Assembly (NCBI RefSeq): GCF_934371575.1
Contig: NZ_CAKRNY010000067.1
Span: forward strand, 1-14,904
DNA: 14,904 bases
DNA from: an uncultured Blautia sp.
GTDB lineage: Bacteria; Bacillota; Clostridia; Lachnospirales; Lachnospiraceae
Direction: 5' to 3'
Shown here: positions 6,090-14,266 of the stretch, in pieces
Layout: each line of letters starts with the position of its first letter
Position numbering within the stretch: position 1 is the stretch's first letter
The notes under the pieces: model-generated
The model's input: the letters and a program-made list of their open reading frames with translations, nothing else
Database searches by the model: none
What the model was told of the DNA's origin: nothing
Position numbers and translations under genes: made by a program

Positions 6090-6989
6090 GTGAATTCCAA
6101 GAAAAAAGGTATGACACTGGCCACCAAACAGAAAGCAGCAGGATGGATATTCCTGGCACCGGCTTCTATCATGATTGCCATTATGAGCTTTTATCCAATG
6201 GTCCGTGCCTTTATTATTTCCCTGCAGACTGGTGCCGGCGCGAATATGCGTTTTGCAGATCCAATCTTCAGTAACTACAAACGTATTCTTGCAGATAAGG
6301 TATTCCAGCAGTCCATTGGAAACACATTTCTGTACCTGATCATTCAGGTTCCGATCATGCTGGTTCTGGCTATCCTGCTGGCGCAGATCCTGAACAATAA
6401 GGATCTGAAGTTCAAAGGATTTTTCCGTACCTGCGTATTCCTTCCATGTGCAACTTCCCTGGTATCCTATTCCCTGATCTTCCGTTCCATGTTTGCAACA
6501 GATGGTCTGATCAACAGTATCCTGATCAAGCTTGGAATCTTAAGTACAGGATATAACTTCCTGGGAAATTCAGCCAGTGCAAAGATCGTCATCATTATCG
6601 CACTGATCTGGAGATGGACCGGATACAACATGGTATTTTATCTTGCAGGACTTCAGAATATTGAATATTCTGTTTATGAGGCAGCGAAGATTGACGGTGC
6701 AAACGGATGGAAAACCTTCTGGAAGATTACAGTACCGCTTCTGAAGCCAACCATTATCATGACCTTTATCATGTCCATTAACGGTACCTTACAGCTGTTT
6801 GATGAGTCCATGAACCTGACAAAGGGTGGTCCTGCCAACAGCACCATTACCATGTCACACTATGTTTACAATACCTGTTTTGTTAACGTGCCGAACTTTG
6901 GATATGCGGCAGCAATGTCCTTCCTTATCTTTATCATGGTAGCAGTTCTGGCATTTATCAACTTGAAAGTAGGTGATACTCGTGACTAA
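6090..6989 (+). CDS. Sugar ABC transporter permease (CUT1, MalF/UgpA type)
   Basis: A 299-residue inner membrane protein with about six hydrophobic helices. The first is near residues 14-40 (AAGWIFLAPASIMIAIMSFYPM) and the last near 270-292. The EAA motif that docks the ATPase, EAAKIDGANGWKTFWKITVP, begins at residue 197. With its partner downstream it forms the channel for the sugar delivered by the binding protein. The GTG at 6090 is taken as start because AAAGGAGG (6075-6082) lies 7 nt upstream. An in-frame ATG at 6039 sits in the loop of the preceding hairpin and has no binding site. It overlaps the next permease gene by 8 nt. No ATPase gene is present, so a shared MsmX/MsmK-type ATPase from elsewhere is presumed. 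Confidence 0.93.
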   Translation: MNSKKKGMTLATKQKAAGWIFLAPASIMIAIMSFYPMVRAFIISLQTGAGANMRFADPIFSNYKRILADKVFQQSIGNTFLYLIIQVPIMLVLAILLAQILNNKDLKFKGFFRTCVFLPCATSLVSYSLIFRSMFATDGLINSILIKLGILSTGYNFLGNSASAKIVIIIALIWRWTGYNMVFYLAGLQNIEYSVYEAAKIDGANGWKTFWKITVPLLKPTIIMTFIMSINGTLQLFDESMNLTKGGPANSTITMSHYVYNTCFVNVPNFGYAAAMSFLIFIMVAVLAFINLKVGDTRD

Positions 6990-7809
6990 GAAAAACAAAT
7001 CCGCAATCCAGAGAAGATTGATTCCTACCTATATTTTTCTGATCATTGTATCATTTTTCTCCGTTTTCCCGCTGTACTGGATGATTTCCGCAGCTACCAA
7101 TACTTCCACAGACGTATCAAGGGGACGTATTATTCCGGGAAGCTATTTCATGGAGAACTTTAAAAACCTTACTTCTCAGCAGCCACTTTGGAGAGCTCTT
7201 GGAAACTCCTTCTTTTATGCTATCCTGACGACTGTGATCTGCCTTCTGATCTGCTCTATTGCAGGTTATGGATTTGAGGTGTATCATGATAAAGGAAAAG
7301 ACAGACTGTTTTCCATTCTGCTCCTTGCCATGATGGTTCCCCAGGTTGCGACTATGGTTCCATTGTTTAAGATGTTCTCAAAAGCGAAGCTTCTGAATAC
7401 GTCAATCGGCTTCATCCTTCCGATCATTTCTACACCGTTTATGATCATGATGTTCCGACAGAATGCCCGTGCATTCCCTGTTGATATTATTGAAGCGGCA
7501 CGTATCGACGGTTTAAGCGAAGTGAGAATTTTCTTCCAGATGTTTATTCCTACAATGAAATCTACATACGCGGCAGCTGCAGTTATTACCTTCATGAATG
7601 CATGGAATGCATACTTATGGCCAAAGGTAATCATGACAGATAACAATGCCATCACAATGCCAATGTTGATCGCCAATCTGATCACAGGATATGTAACTGA
7701 TTATGGTATGCTGATGTGCGGCGTATTGTTCTGTTCAATTCCGACCATGGTTGTATTCTTCGTTCTGCAGAAACAGTTTGCGGAAGGTATCACCGGTGCG
7801 GTGAAATAA
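6982..7809 (+). CDS. Sugar ABC transporter permease (CUT1, MalG/UgpE type)
   Basis: A 275-residue membrane protein, the second half of the channel. It has about six hydrophobic helices, the first near residues 13-35 (PTYIFLIIVSFFSVFPLYWMI). The EAA motif EAARIDGLSEVRIFFQMFIP begins at residue 171. GTG at 6982 is preferred, with AGGTGA (6971-6976) 5 nt upstream. Another GTG at 6973 would lie inside that site. The 8-nt overlap with the first permease implies coupled translation. A terminator-like hairpin follows the gene, separating transport from enzyme genes. Confidence 0.93.
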   Translation: MTKKNKSAIQRRLIPTYIFLIIVSFFSVFPLYWMISAATNTSTDVSRGRIIPGSYFMENFKNLTSQQPLWRALGNSFFYAILTTVICLLICSIAGYGFEVYHDKGKDRLFSILLLAMMVPQVATMVPLFKMFSKAKLLNTSIGFILPIISTPFMIMMFRQNARAFPVDIIEAARIDGLSEVRIFFQMFIPTMKSTYAAAAVITFMNAWNAYLWPKVIMTDNNAITMPMLIANLITGYVTDYGMLMCGVLFCSIPTMVVFFVLQKQFAEGITGAVK

Positions 7810-7819
7810 GATGAAATAT

Positions 7820-7859
7820 AAGGGCGCTGCAAGAAGTATTTGCGGTGTCCTTTTTCTTT
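7820..7859 (+). terminator. Terminator-like hairpin inside the operon
   Basis: AAGGGCGCTGCAA (7820-7832) pairs along its full 13 bp with TTGCGGTGTCCTT (7840-7852), including three G-U pairs, around a 7-nt loop. T-rich TTTTTCTTT follows (7851-7859). It has the form of an intrinsic terminator but sits between the second permease and the GH2 gene, which start 81 nt apart. Partial read-through would lower enzyme gene expression. A weak promoter-like pair, TTGCGG (7840-7845) and AATAAT (7863-7868), 17 nt apart, overlaps it; this is only suggestive. Confidence 0.7.
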
Positions 7860-7890
7860 ACAAATAATGTTTATTGAGAAAGGATTGGAT

Positions 7891-10800
7891 ATGAAAGCGT
7901 TTGATTATTCTATGGTTAAAAATCCAGAGTATTTTAGAGATGGAAGAATGGATGCTCATTCTGATCATATCAGCTACAGAAACATGGAAGAGGTTACGGA
8001 TGGAGAGACTTCTTATCGTCACAGCTTAAACGGAATCTGGAAGTTCCATTATGCCCGCAACTATGGAAATACGGTGAAAGGCTTTGAGAAAGAGGATTAT
8101 TCCTGTAAAGATTGGGATGACATCCGTGTGCCGGCACATATTCAGATGGAAGGCTACGACGCACCACAGTATGCCAACGTACAGTATCCATGGGAAGGTC
8201 ATGAAGATATACATCCGGGAGAGATTCCGGAACACTTTAATCCTGTTGCAAGTTATGTGAAATATTTCACAGTTCCCAAGGAGATGATCGGAAAAAGACT
8301 TTTCATTTCTTTCCAGGGTGCTGAGAGCGGGATTGCCCTCTGGCTGAACGGTCAGTTTGTGGGATACAGCGAAGATTCTTTTACCCCGTCAGAGTTTGAA
8401 CTTACTGATTATGTGAAAGAAGGGGAAAACAAGCTGGCAGCCCAGGTGTTTAAGTGGACAGCAAGCAGCTGGTGCGAGGACCAGGATTTTTACCGTTTCT
8501 CCGGAATTTACAGGGATGTTTATCTTTATACAGTTCCGGATGTGCATGTATATGATCTTCAGATCCGCGCAATTCCAGAGGAAACTTTGGAAAAGGCTCA
8601 GCTTGAGATCAGCACTGATGTATGGGGAAAAGGAAAAGTGCAGATTCTTCTGTCAAAAGATGGAAAGGCTGTGTTAGAGGATAAAAAGGAACTGGATGGA
8701 ACAGATGCATATTCCTGGACTGTGGAGAATCCGATCCTCTGGAGTGCGGAAGATCCACAGCTTTACGACCTGGTTCTTAAAGTTTTTGATGAAAACAACA
8801 ATCTTCAGGAAGTAATCCCGCAGAAAATCGGTTTCCGCCGATTTGAAATGAAAGACGGAATTATGACTTTAAATGGAAAACGAATTGTATTTAAGGGTGT
8901 AAACCGTCATGAATTCAGTTCCGTAACAGGAAGATGTGTATCCGAAGCAGAGCTTCGCAAGGATCTGACCATCATGAAGCAGAATAACATCAATGCTATC
9001 CGTACCTGCCATTATCCGGATGCTTCTCTGATTTACAGACTTTGTGATGAGTTTGGAATTTACATGATCGATGAGACAAACCTGGAAAGTCACGGTTCCT
9101 GGGATATAGCAGAATTTACGAAAGATTACACTTATGTGGTTCCACATGATAAGCCGGAATGGCTGGCTATGATGTTGGACCGCGCCAATTCCATGTATCA
9201 GAGAGATAAGAACCATCCGGCAATCCTGATCTGGTCCTGTGGAAATGAATCCTTCGGCGGTAAGGATATTTTTGAAATGTCCCAGCTTTTTAGAAATGCA
9301 GATCCTACCCGTCTGGTACATTATGAAGGTGTCTGCCATGACCGCACATATAATGCTACCAGCGATATGGAAAGCCAGATGTATCCATCAGTGGAGGCAA
9401 TTAAAGAGTTTCTTGCAAAAGATGATTCCAAGCCCTTTATCTGCTGTGAGTACACCCATGCCATGGGAAACTCCTGCGGCGCTATGCATAAATATACAGA
9501 TCTCACAGATACAGAGCCGAAATATCAGGGAGGCTTTATCTGGGATTATATTGATCAGTCTATTTATAAAAAAGACCGTTATGGAAAAGAGTTCCAGGCA
9601 TATGGCGGAGATTTTGGCGAGCGTCCTACTGATTATAATTTCAGTGGAAATGGTATTGCATATGGCGGAAATCGTGATGCTTCTCCGAAGATGCAGGAAG
9701 TGAAATTTAATTATCAGAATATTACCGCACAGGTAAGTACTGATTCAGTGAACGTGATCAACAAGAACCTGTTTGTAAATACGGACACCTTTGAATGCAG
9801 AGTAACACTTCAGAAGGACGGAAAAGTAATTCGTACAGAAGTTCTTTGTACAGCAGTGGCTCCTTTGAGCCAGATGGAATATGCTCTTCCATTTAAGAAG
9901 GAGGAAAAAGCCGGCGAGTACACGGTAACTGTTTCCTTCCACTTGAAAGAGGATAAACCTTGGGCAAAAGCAGGTCATGAGGTAGCCTTTGGCCAGTGTG
10001 TTTATCAGGTGGAAGCAGCTGTTAAGCCTTGCACAGAGCATCTGGAGGTAATTCACAGTACCCATAATATTGGCGTGTGCGGAGCTGAATTTGAGGTGCT
10101 TTTCTCTGTATTGAATGGTGGTCTTGTTTCCTATAAATACGCAGGAAAAGAAATGATCGAGGCGATTCCGAAGCCTAATTTCTGGCGTGCACCAACAGAC
10201 AATGACTGTGGAAATCTGATGGCAATGCGATATGGACAGTGGAAGCTTGCCAGCATGTATGTAAACCATAAGGATTACCGCGGAGGGGCATATGGACCTG
10301 GAAATGTACCAAAGGTAGAGGAAAAAGAGCATTCTGTAAAGGTATCCTATACCTATTTCCTTCCAACTATTCCGGCGGCTGAGTGTACACTTGCTTATGA
10401 AGTTTTCGGAGATGGAAGAGTTCGTACCACACTTTCCTATGATCCTGTGAAAGAGCTTGGGGATATGCCGGAATTTGGCGTGATCTTCAAATTCAATGCA
10501 GATTATGACCATGTATCCTGGTATGGACTTGGAGAAGCTGAGACCTATGCAGACCGTAAGAAAGGTGCAAAGCTTGGAATCTACGACAATATGGTAAAGG
10601 ATAATGTGGCAAGATATATGGTTCCACAGGAATGTGGTGCAAAGGAAGAGGTCAGATGGGCGAAGATCACAGACCGAAAAGGCAGAGGAATGCTTTTTGA
10701 GATGGATAAAGAAAACGGTCCGATGATGTTCTCAGCGCTTCCATATACACCTCATGAGATGGAAAATGCAATGCATCCATATGAGCTGCCCCAGATTCAT

Positions 10801-10935
10801 TATACAGTAGTCCGCGTGGCAAAAGGCCAGATGGGAATTGCCGGAGACGATAGCTGGGGAGCAAGAACCCAGGAAGAATATCTGTTGGATACAAGTAAAC
10901 CTATGGAGTTTTCATTTGTATTTAAGGGAATCTGA
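7891..10935 (+). CDS. lacZ: Beta-galactosidase, GH2 (LacZ type)
   Basis: This cytosolic enzyme of 1014 residues hydrolyses terminal beta-galactosides such as lactose to free galactose. Length and domain order match E. coli LacZ: N-terminal jelly-roll (about 40-215), Ig-like domain, TIM barrel from about 322, and C-terminal small-chain domain (about 740-1014). Key residues are visible: GVNRHEF at 336-342, the metal-site E399 and H401 in NLESHG, acid/base E453 in GNES, nucleophile E520 in CEYTHAMGNS, W551 in GGFIWDYIDQS and a C-terminal tryptophan W989. There is no signal peptide, so substrates must be imported intact. ATG at 7891 has AAAGGA about 6 nt upstream; an in-frame ATG at 7840 lies in a hairpin arm. 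It follows the transporter genes and precedes a GH42 gene by 40 nt. Substrate linkage preference cannot be told from sequence. Confidence 0.95.
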   Translation: MKAFDYSMVKNPEYFRDGRMDAHSDHISYRNMEEVTDGETSYRHSLNGIWKFHYARNYGNTVKGFEKEDYSCKDWDDIRVPAHIQMEGYDAPQYANVQYPWEGHEDIHPGEIPEHFNPVASYVKYFTVPKEMIGKRLFISFQGAESGIALWLNGQFVGYSEDSFTPSEFELTDYVKEGENKLAAQVFKWTASSWCEDQDFYRFSGIYRDVYLYTVPDVHVYDLQIRAIPEETLEKAQLEISTDVWGKGKVQILLSKDGKAVLEDKKELDGTDAYSWTVENPILWSAEDPQLYDLVLKVFDENNNLQEVIPQKIGFRRFEMKDGIMTLNGKRIVFKGVNRHEFSSVTGRCVSEAELRKDLTIMKQNNINAIRTCHYPDASLIYRLCDEFGIYMIDETNLESHGSWDIAEFTKDYTYVVPHDKPEWLAMMLDRANSMYQRDKNHPAILIWSCGNESFGGKDIFEMSQLFRNADPTRLVHYEGVCHDRTYNATSDMESQMYPSVEAIKEFLAKDDSKPFICCEYTHAMGNSCGAMHKYTDLTDTEPKYQGGFIWDYIDQSIYKKDRYGKEFQAYGGDFGERPTDYNFSGNGIAYGGNRDASPKMQEVKFNYQNITAQVSTDSVNVINKNLFVNTDTFECRVTLQKDGKVIRTEVLCTAVAPLSQMEYALPFKKEEKAGEYTVTVSFHLKEDKPWAKAGHEVAFGQCVYQVEAAVKPCTEHLEVIHSTHNIGVCGAEFEVLFSVLNGGLVSYKYAGKEMIEAIPKPNFWRAPTDNDCGNLMAMRYGQWKLASMYVNHKDYRGGAYGPGNVPKVEEKEHSVKVSYTYFLPTIPAAECTLAYEVFGDGRVRTTLSYDPVKELGDMPEFGVIFKFNADYDHVSWYGLGEAETYADRKKGAKLGIYDNMVKDNVARYMVPQECGAKEEVRWAKITDRKGRGMLFEMDKENGPMMFSALPYTPHEMENAMHPYELPQIHYTVVRVAKGQMGIAGDDSWGARTQEEYLLDTSKPMEFSFVFKGI

Positions 10936-10975
10936 GAAAAAATACTCTTATCATGGCAACAAAAAGGAGATTGAG

Positions 10976-13000
10976 ATGGCAAGGAAAATAGAATATGGCC
11001 GTATGCTGCATGGTGGTGATTACAACCCGGAGCAGTGGCTGGACCGTCCGGACATTCTGAAAAAAGACATTGAATATTTCAAAAAAGCCCACATTAATAC
11101 AGTATCTGTAGGAATCTTTTCCTGGGCAGTACTGGAACCGGAAGAAGGAAAGTATAATCTGGGCTGGCTGGAAGAAATTATTGACAATTTGTATAAAGAA
11201 GGAATCTCCACAATCCTGGCAACACCGTCAGGGGCAAGGCCAAAGTGGATGGCAGACAAGTATCCGGAGGTTCTCCGCATGGATCCGGACCGCACCAGAA
11301 GATTTTTCGGAGGCAGACACAATCACTGCTATACATCTCCGGTATATCGTCAGAAAATTCACGATTTGGACAAGCTGCTTTCAAAGAGACTGGGCAGTCA
11401 TCCTGGTGTGATTCTGTGGCACATTTCCAATGAGTTTGGCGGAGAATGCTATTGCCCTCTTTGCCAGCAGAAATTCCGGGAATGGCTGAAAGAAAAATAT
11501 GGAACCATTGAGAAACTGAATTCCAGCTGGTGCACCACATTCTGGAGCCACATTTACAATAGTTTCGATCAGATCGAAGCCCCCTCGCCAAAGGGGGAGA
11601 ACGAGCTTCATGCATTGAAGCTTGACTGGAATCGGTTCGTTACTGACCGCACCATTGATTTTATCAAAGAAGAGGTTGCTGCAATCCGTGAAGGCGGTTC
11701 TGAACTGCCGGTAACAGCCAATCTGATGTATGATTACAACGGTCTTGATTACAAGAAGTTCCGTGATGTTTTGGATGTGGTATCCTGGGATAACTATCCA
11801 AGCTGGCATAAGAAAGAGGAGTTCCTTACTGCCATTGACGCAGGTATGCAGCATGACCTGATGAGGAGCATTAAGAATCAGCCATTTCTTCTTATGGAGT
11901 CCTGCCCATCCGCCACAAACTGGAAGCCCATCAATAAGCTGAAAAAGCCGGGAATGATGCTGGCTGCCTCTCTTCAGGCAGTGGCTCACGGCTCTGACAG
12001 TGTTTTGTACTTCCAGCTGCACCAGAGTCAGGGAGCTTCTGAGAAATTCCACGGCGCAGTGATCGACCACTATGGTGGAGATGATACCCGTGTGTTTAAA
12101 GAAGTGACAGAGGTTGGAGAGGTTCTGGAGACACTGAAGGAGGTTTGCGGCAGCCAGATGAAGTCTCCTGCAGCAGTCCTTTATGACAGAGAAAATAACT
12201 GGGCAATCCGGGATGCACAGGGACCGCGGAATGAGAACATGTTCTACACTGAAGCGGTGCAGAAACAGTACCGCGCTCTGCGGGAACAGGGGCTGAATGT
12301 GGATGTGATCTCTATGGAGCATGAGCTTTCCGAATATAAGATTGTGGCAGCGCCAATGGCTTATATGTTCAAAGATGGATACGAAGAAAAATTACGAGCA
12401 TATGCAGAAAATGGCGGAACCCTGGTGATCACCTACTGGACCGGTCTTGTGGATGGCACAGATAAGTGCTTCCTTGGAGGTACCCCATACGGGCTTATGG
12501 AGGCAGCAGGTCTTCGCGCTACAGAGATTGATGCTCTTTATGACTGGGAAGAAAACCATGGAGTTTCAGAATCCGGCAATCATCTGGAAATCAGCGGTAT
12601 CTATACCTGTAAGAACCTTTGTGAGCTGGTAAAGGTATCCGATGCAGAAGTGCTTATGCGCTATGGTGATGACTTCTATGCAGGAACTCCTGTAGTGACA
12701 CATAAAGCATACGGAAAAGGCCACGTATACTACGTTGGCGCAGACATGGAACAGGCTTTCTACAGTGATTTCTACGGAAAGGCAGCGAAAGAAGCTGATA
12801 TTCAGGCACCTCTGGAATTCATACCGGCAGGCGTTTCCGTCACCTTACGTGAAAATCAGGAAAATGAATATCTGTTTATCCAGAACTATGCACGAGAAAC
12901 AAAGGTGGTTCCGGTTCCGGCAGGATATGAAGTGCTCTATGGAACAAAGGATGAGATTATGCAGCCGCTGGCTACAAGAGTTTTAAGAAAGAAAAAATAA
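10976..13000 (+). CDS. Beta-galactosidase, GH42
   Basis: A 674-residue cytosolic enzyme, typical of GH42. The TIM barrel (about 10-385) begins with MLHGGDYNPEQWLDRPDI. Acid/base E153 is in HISNEFGGE and nucleophile E308 in LLMESCPS. The structural zinc site is intact: C118 in HNHC, and C158, C160, C163 in CYCPLC, as in the Thermus A4 enzyme. A trimerisation domain (about 395-600) and small C-terminal beta domain follow. ATG at 10976 has GGAG (10966-10969) 6 nt upstream; an earlier in-frame ATG at 10838 lies within the GH2 gene. GH42 enzymes often prefer short galacto-oligosaccharides, including 1,3- and 1,6-linked ones, rather than lactose. Pairing with GH2 therefore suggests division of labour on mixed galactosides. 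There is no signal peptide, and it is the last gene of the operon. Confidence 0.95.
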   Translation: MARKIEYGRMLHGGDYNPEQWLDRPDILKKDIEYFKKAHINTVSVGIFSWAVLEPEEGKYNLGWLEEIIDNLYKEGISTILATPSGARPKWMADKYPEVLRMDPDRTRRFFGGRHNHCYTSPVYRQKIHDLDKLLSKRLGSHPGVILWHISNEFGGECYCPLCQQKFREWLKEKYGTIEKLNSSWCTTFWSHIYNSFDQIEAPSPKGENELHALKLDWNRFVTDRTIDFIKEEVAAIREGGSELPVTANLMYDYNGLDYKKFRDVLDVVSWDNYPSWHKKEEFLTAIDAGMQHDLMRSIKNQPFLLMESCPSATNWKPINKLKKPGMMLAASLQAVAHGSDSVLYFQLHQSQGASEKFHGAVIDHYGGDDTRVFKEVTEVGEVLETLKEVCGSQMKSPAAVLYDRENNWAIRDAQGPRNENMFYTEAVQKQYRALREQGLNVDVISMEHELSEYKIVAAPMAYMFKDGYEEKLRAYAENGGTLVITYWTGLVDGTDKCFLGGTPYGLMEAAGLRATEIDALYDWEENHGVSESGNHLEISGIYTCKNLCELVKVSDAEVLMRYGDDFYAGTPVVTHKAYGKGHVYYVGADMEQAFYSDFYGKAAKEADIQAPLEFIPAGVSVTLRENQENEYLFIQNYARETKVVPVPAGYEVLYGTKDEIMQPLATRVLRKKK

Positions 13001-13042
13001 GACCGCGGTTTGTCTTTTGGCAGGCAGCGAAATGAGATAAGG

Positions 13043-13084
13043 AGAAGTTAGTGTGAAAAGAATTTTTGACACTAACTTCTTTTT
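13043..13084 (+). terminator. Intrinsic terminator of the galactoside operon
   Basis: AGAAGTTAGTGT (13043-13054) pairs perfectly over 12 bp with ACACTAACTTCT (13069-13080). The loop is 14 nt and a T-run follows (13080-13084). Its right arm includes the last bases of the -35 box of the next promoter. Confidence 0.9.
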
Positions 13085-13095
13085 ATGTGTATAAT
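13066..13095 (+). promoter_or_regulatory. Promoter of the second AraC gene
   Basis: Consensus TTGACA (13066-13071) and TATAAT (13090-13095) are 18 nt apart. The -35 box straddles the loop and right arm of the operon terminator, so transcription starts right after the upstream transcript ends. The leader to GTG 13128 would be about 26 nt. Confidence 0.85.
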
Positions 13096-13127
13096 TACTA
13101 TGAAAAATTCAGCAGGAGGTGTGTGCA

Positions 13128-14111
13128 GTGCAGCGGGAACTATTGGAGCAGCTTCGGGAAATTACAGATGAAGAGAGAAGAATCCTCAATGGGGAAGCAG
13201 AAGTGGACAAGGATCTTTACACATCAGGAAGCGATTTTACCATTGACAGCAGAAAGATGCTGGAAGAGGGAAAACTGATTGCAATCCGCACACATACCCG
13301 GTTTGTTCATTTTCCCCTTCACCGTCATAATTATGTGGAAGTGCTTTATGTATGTGAGGGGTCTCTTACTAATATTATAGATGGAAAACAGGTCATTGTG
13401 CGAAAAGGGGAACTGCTTTTTCTGAATCAGTTTACCCATCATGAGATTCTTGCTGCTGGCAGGAATGACATTGCCATAAATTTTATGGTATTGCCGGAAT
13501 TTTTCGATGTGGCGTATTCAATGGCCGGAAATAACAATGTGCTGGCAGATTTTCTTGTAAATGTACTGCGCCGGGACAACCAGCAGGGAGAATATCTTCA
13601 TTTTAAGGTGTCTGAGGTGCTGCAGATCCAGAATCTTCTGGAAAATATTATTTATTCCCTTGTAACAGGGAGGGGCAACCAGAACAAAATCAATCAGACT
13701 ACCATGGGGCTTATTTTTCTCTATCTTATGGACTCTGTACAGTATGTGGAAATGCGCCTTCCAAACCAGTATGAGAACATGATATCCATGACTACTCTGG
13801 ATTATATTGAGCAGAAATACCGCACAGCCACCCTGACAGAGTTATGCGATATGCTTCATCTTCCCATGCATGTGCTAAGCAAAATGATAAAGAAAACCAC
13901 AGGCTTTAATTTCAAGGAACTGCTTCAGCGGAAACGTTTAAGTAAAGCTGTGGAGCTGATGTGCGACACAGACCTTTCAATCAGCGACATTATAGCAGCA
14001 GTGGGATATGAAAATAACAGCTATTTTCATCGTGTATTCAAGGAAAGATATCAGGTAACGCCAAGGGCCTTCCGTGTAGCGAATAAGAAAAACGACAGGA
14101 TAAGACTTTAA
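13128..14111 (+). CDS. AraC-family transcriptional regulator
   Basis: A 327-residue regulator. The N-terminal cupin domain (about residues 45-130) has HFPLHRHNYVEVLYVCEG and a 'GELLFLNQFTHHEI' stretch. The C-terminal double helix-turn-helix runs from about 218 to 318, with LTELCDMLHLPMHVLSKMI and ISDIIAAVGYENNSYFHRVF and the ending QVTPRAFR. GTG 13128 is preferred because GGAGG (13115-13119) lies 8 nt upstream. A GTG at 13119 would overlap that site. It has its own consensus promoter, unlike the first AraC gene, and differs from it in sequence. It lies between the galactoside operon and a BMP-family binding protein gene 155 bp downstream, so its target could be either. The ligand is unknown. 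Confidence 0.92.
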   Translation: MQRELLEQLREITDEERRILNGEAEVDKDLYTSGSDFTIDSRKMLEEGKLIAIRTHTRFVHFPLHRHNYVEVLYVCEGSLTNIIDGKQVIVRKGELLFLNQFTHHEILAAGRNDIAINFMVLPEFFDVAYSMAGNNNVLADFLVNVLRRDNQQGEYLHFKVSEVLQIQNLLENIIYSLVTGRGNQNKINQTTMGLIFLYLMDSVQYVEMRLPNQYENMISMTTLDYIEQKYRTATLTELCDMLHLPMHVLSKMIKKTTGFNFKELLQRKRLSKAVELMCDTDLSISDIIAAVGYENNSYFHRVFKERYQVTPRAFRVANKKNDRIRL

Positions 14112-14129
14112 CAAAAAATTTATCATTTG

Positions 14130-14148
14130 TTCAAAAATATTTTTTGAA
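14130..14148. repeat. AT-rich inverted repeat
   Basis: TTCAAAAA (14130-14137) and TTTTTGAA (14141-14148) flank TAT. It lies 18 nt after the AraC stop and 14 nt before a -35 box. It could be a weak terminator or an operator for the next gene. Its base composition makes chance occurrence fairly likely. Confidence 0.35.
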
Positions 14149-14162
14149 TTATTTGTAAAAGG

Positions 14163-14191
14163 TTGACATTCAATTAGAAAAAAAATAAAAT
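14163..14191 (+). promoter_or_regulatory. Promoter of the BMP-family gene
   Basis: TTGACA (14163-14168) and TAAAAT (14186-14191) are 17 nt apart. The leader of about 70 nt contains no riboswitch that I can recognise. Confidence 0.75.
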
Positions 14192-14266
14192 AACTGTAAC
14201 GTTTAAGATTTTTCTTACATATAGGGAAAAGTCTCAGGCAAATAAAAATATCAAGGAGGAAGTAAA

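Noticed and set aside
9745..10512. Minus-strand open frame (255 codons) opposite the GH2 gene
   Set aside because: Antisense to the conserved C-terminal half of LacZ, with no recognised motif and an improbable, Cys/His/Ile-rich translation.
10838..10975. Upstream in-frame start that would lengthen the GH42 protein by 46 residues
   Set aside because: It lies inside the GH2 coding region without a binding site; the ATG at 10976 has GGAG 6 nt upstream and matches GH42 N-termini.
11381..12322. Long minus-strand open frame (313 codons) opposite the GH42 gene
   Set aside because: It lies entirely antisense to a GH42 gene with intact catalytic and zinc residues, has no recognisable domain, and is compositionally a shadow of the coding strand.
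14195..14206. TGTAACGTTTAA as a catabolite-response (cre) site
   Set aside because: It lacks one base between the AA and CG blocks and the terminal CA of the consensus, so it is only a partial match in AT-rich DNA.
14231..14256. GTCTCAGGCAAA resembling the 3' part of a glycine riboswitch
   Set aside because: The conserved upstream core and the usual GGACAGA end are absent, and the downstream BMP gene is not a typical glycine-controlled gene.
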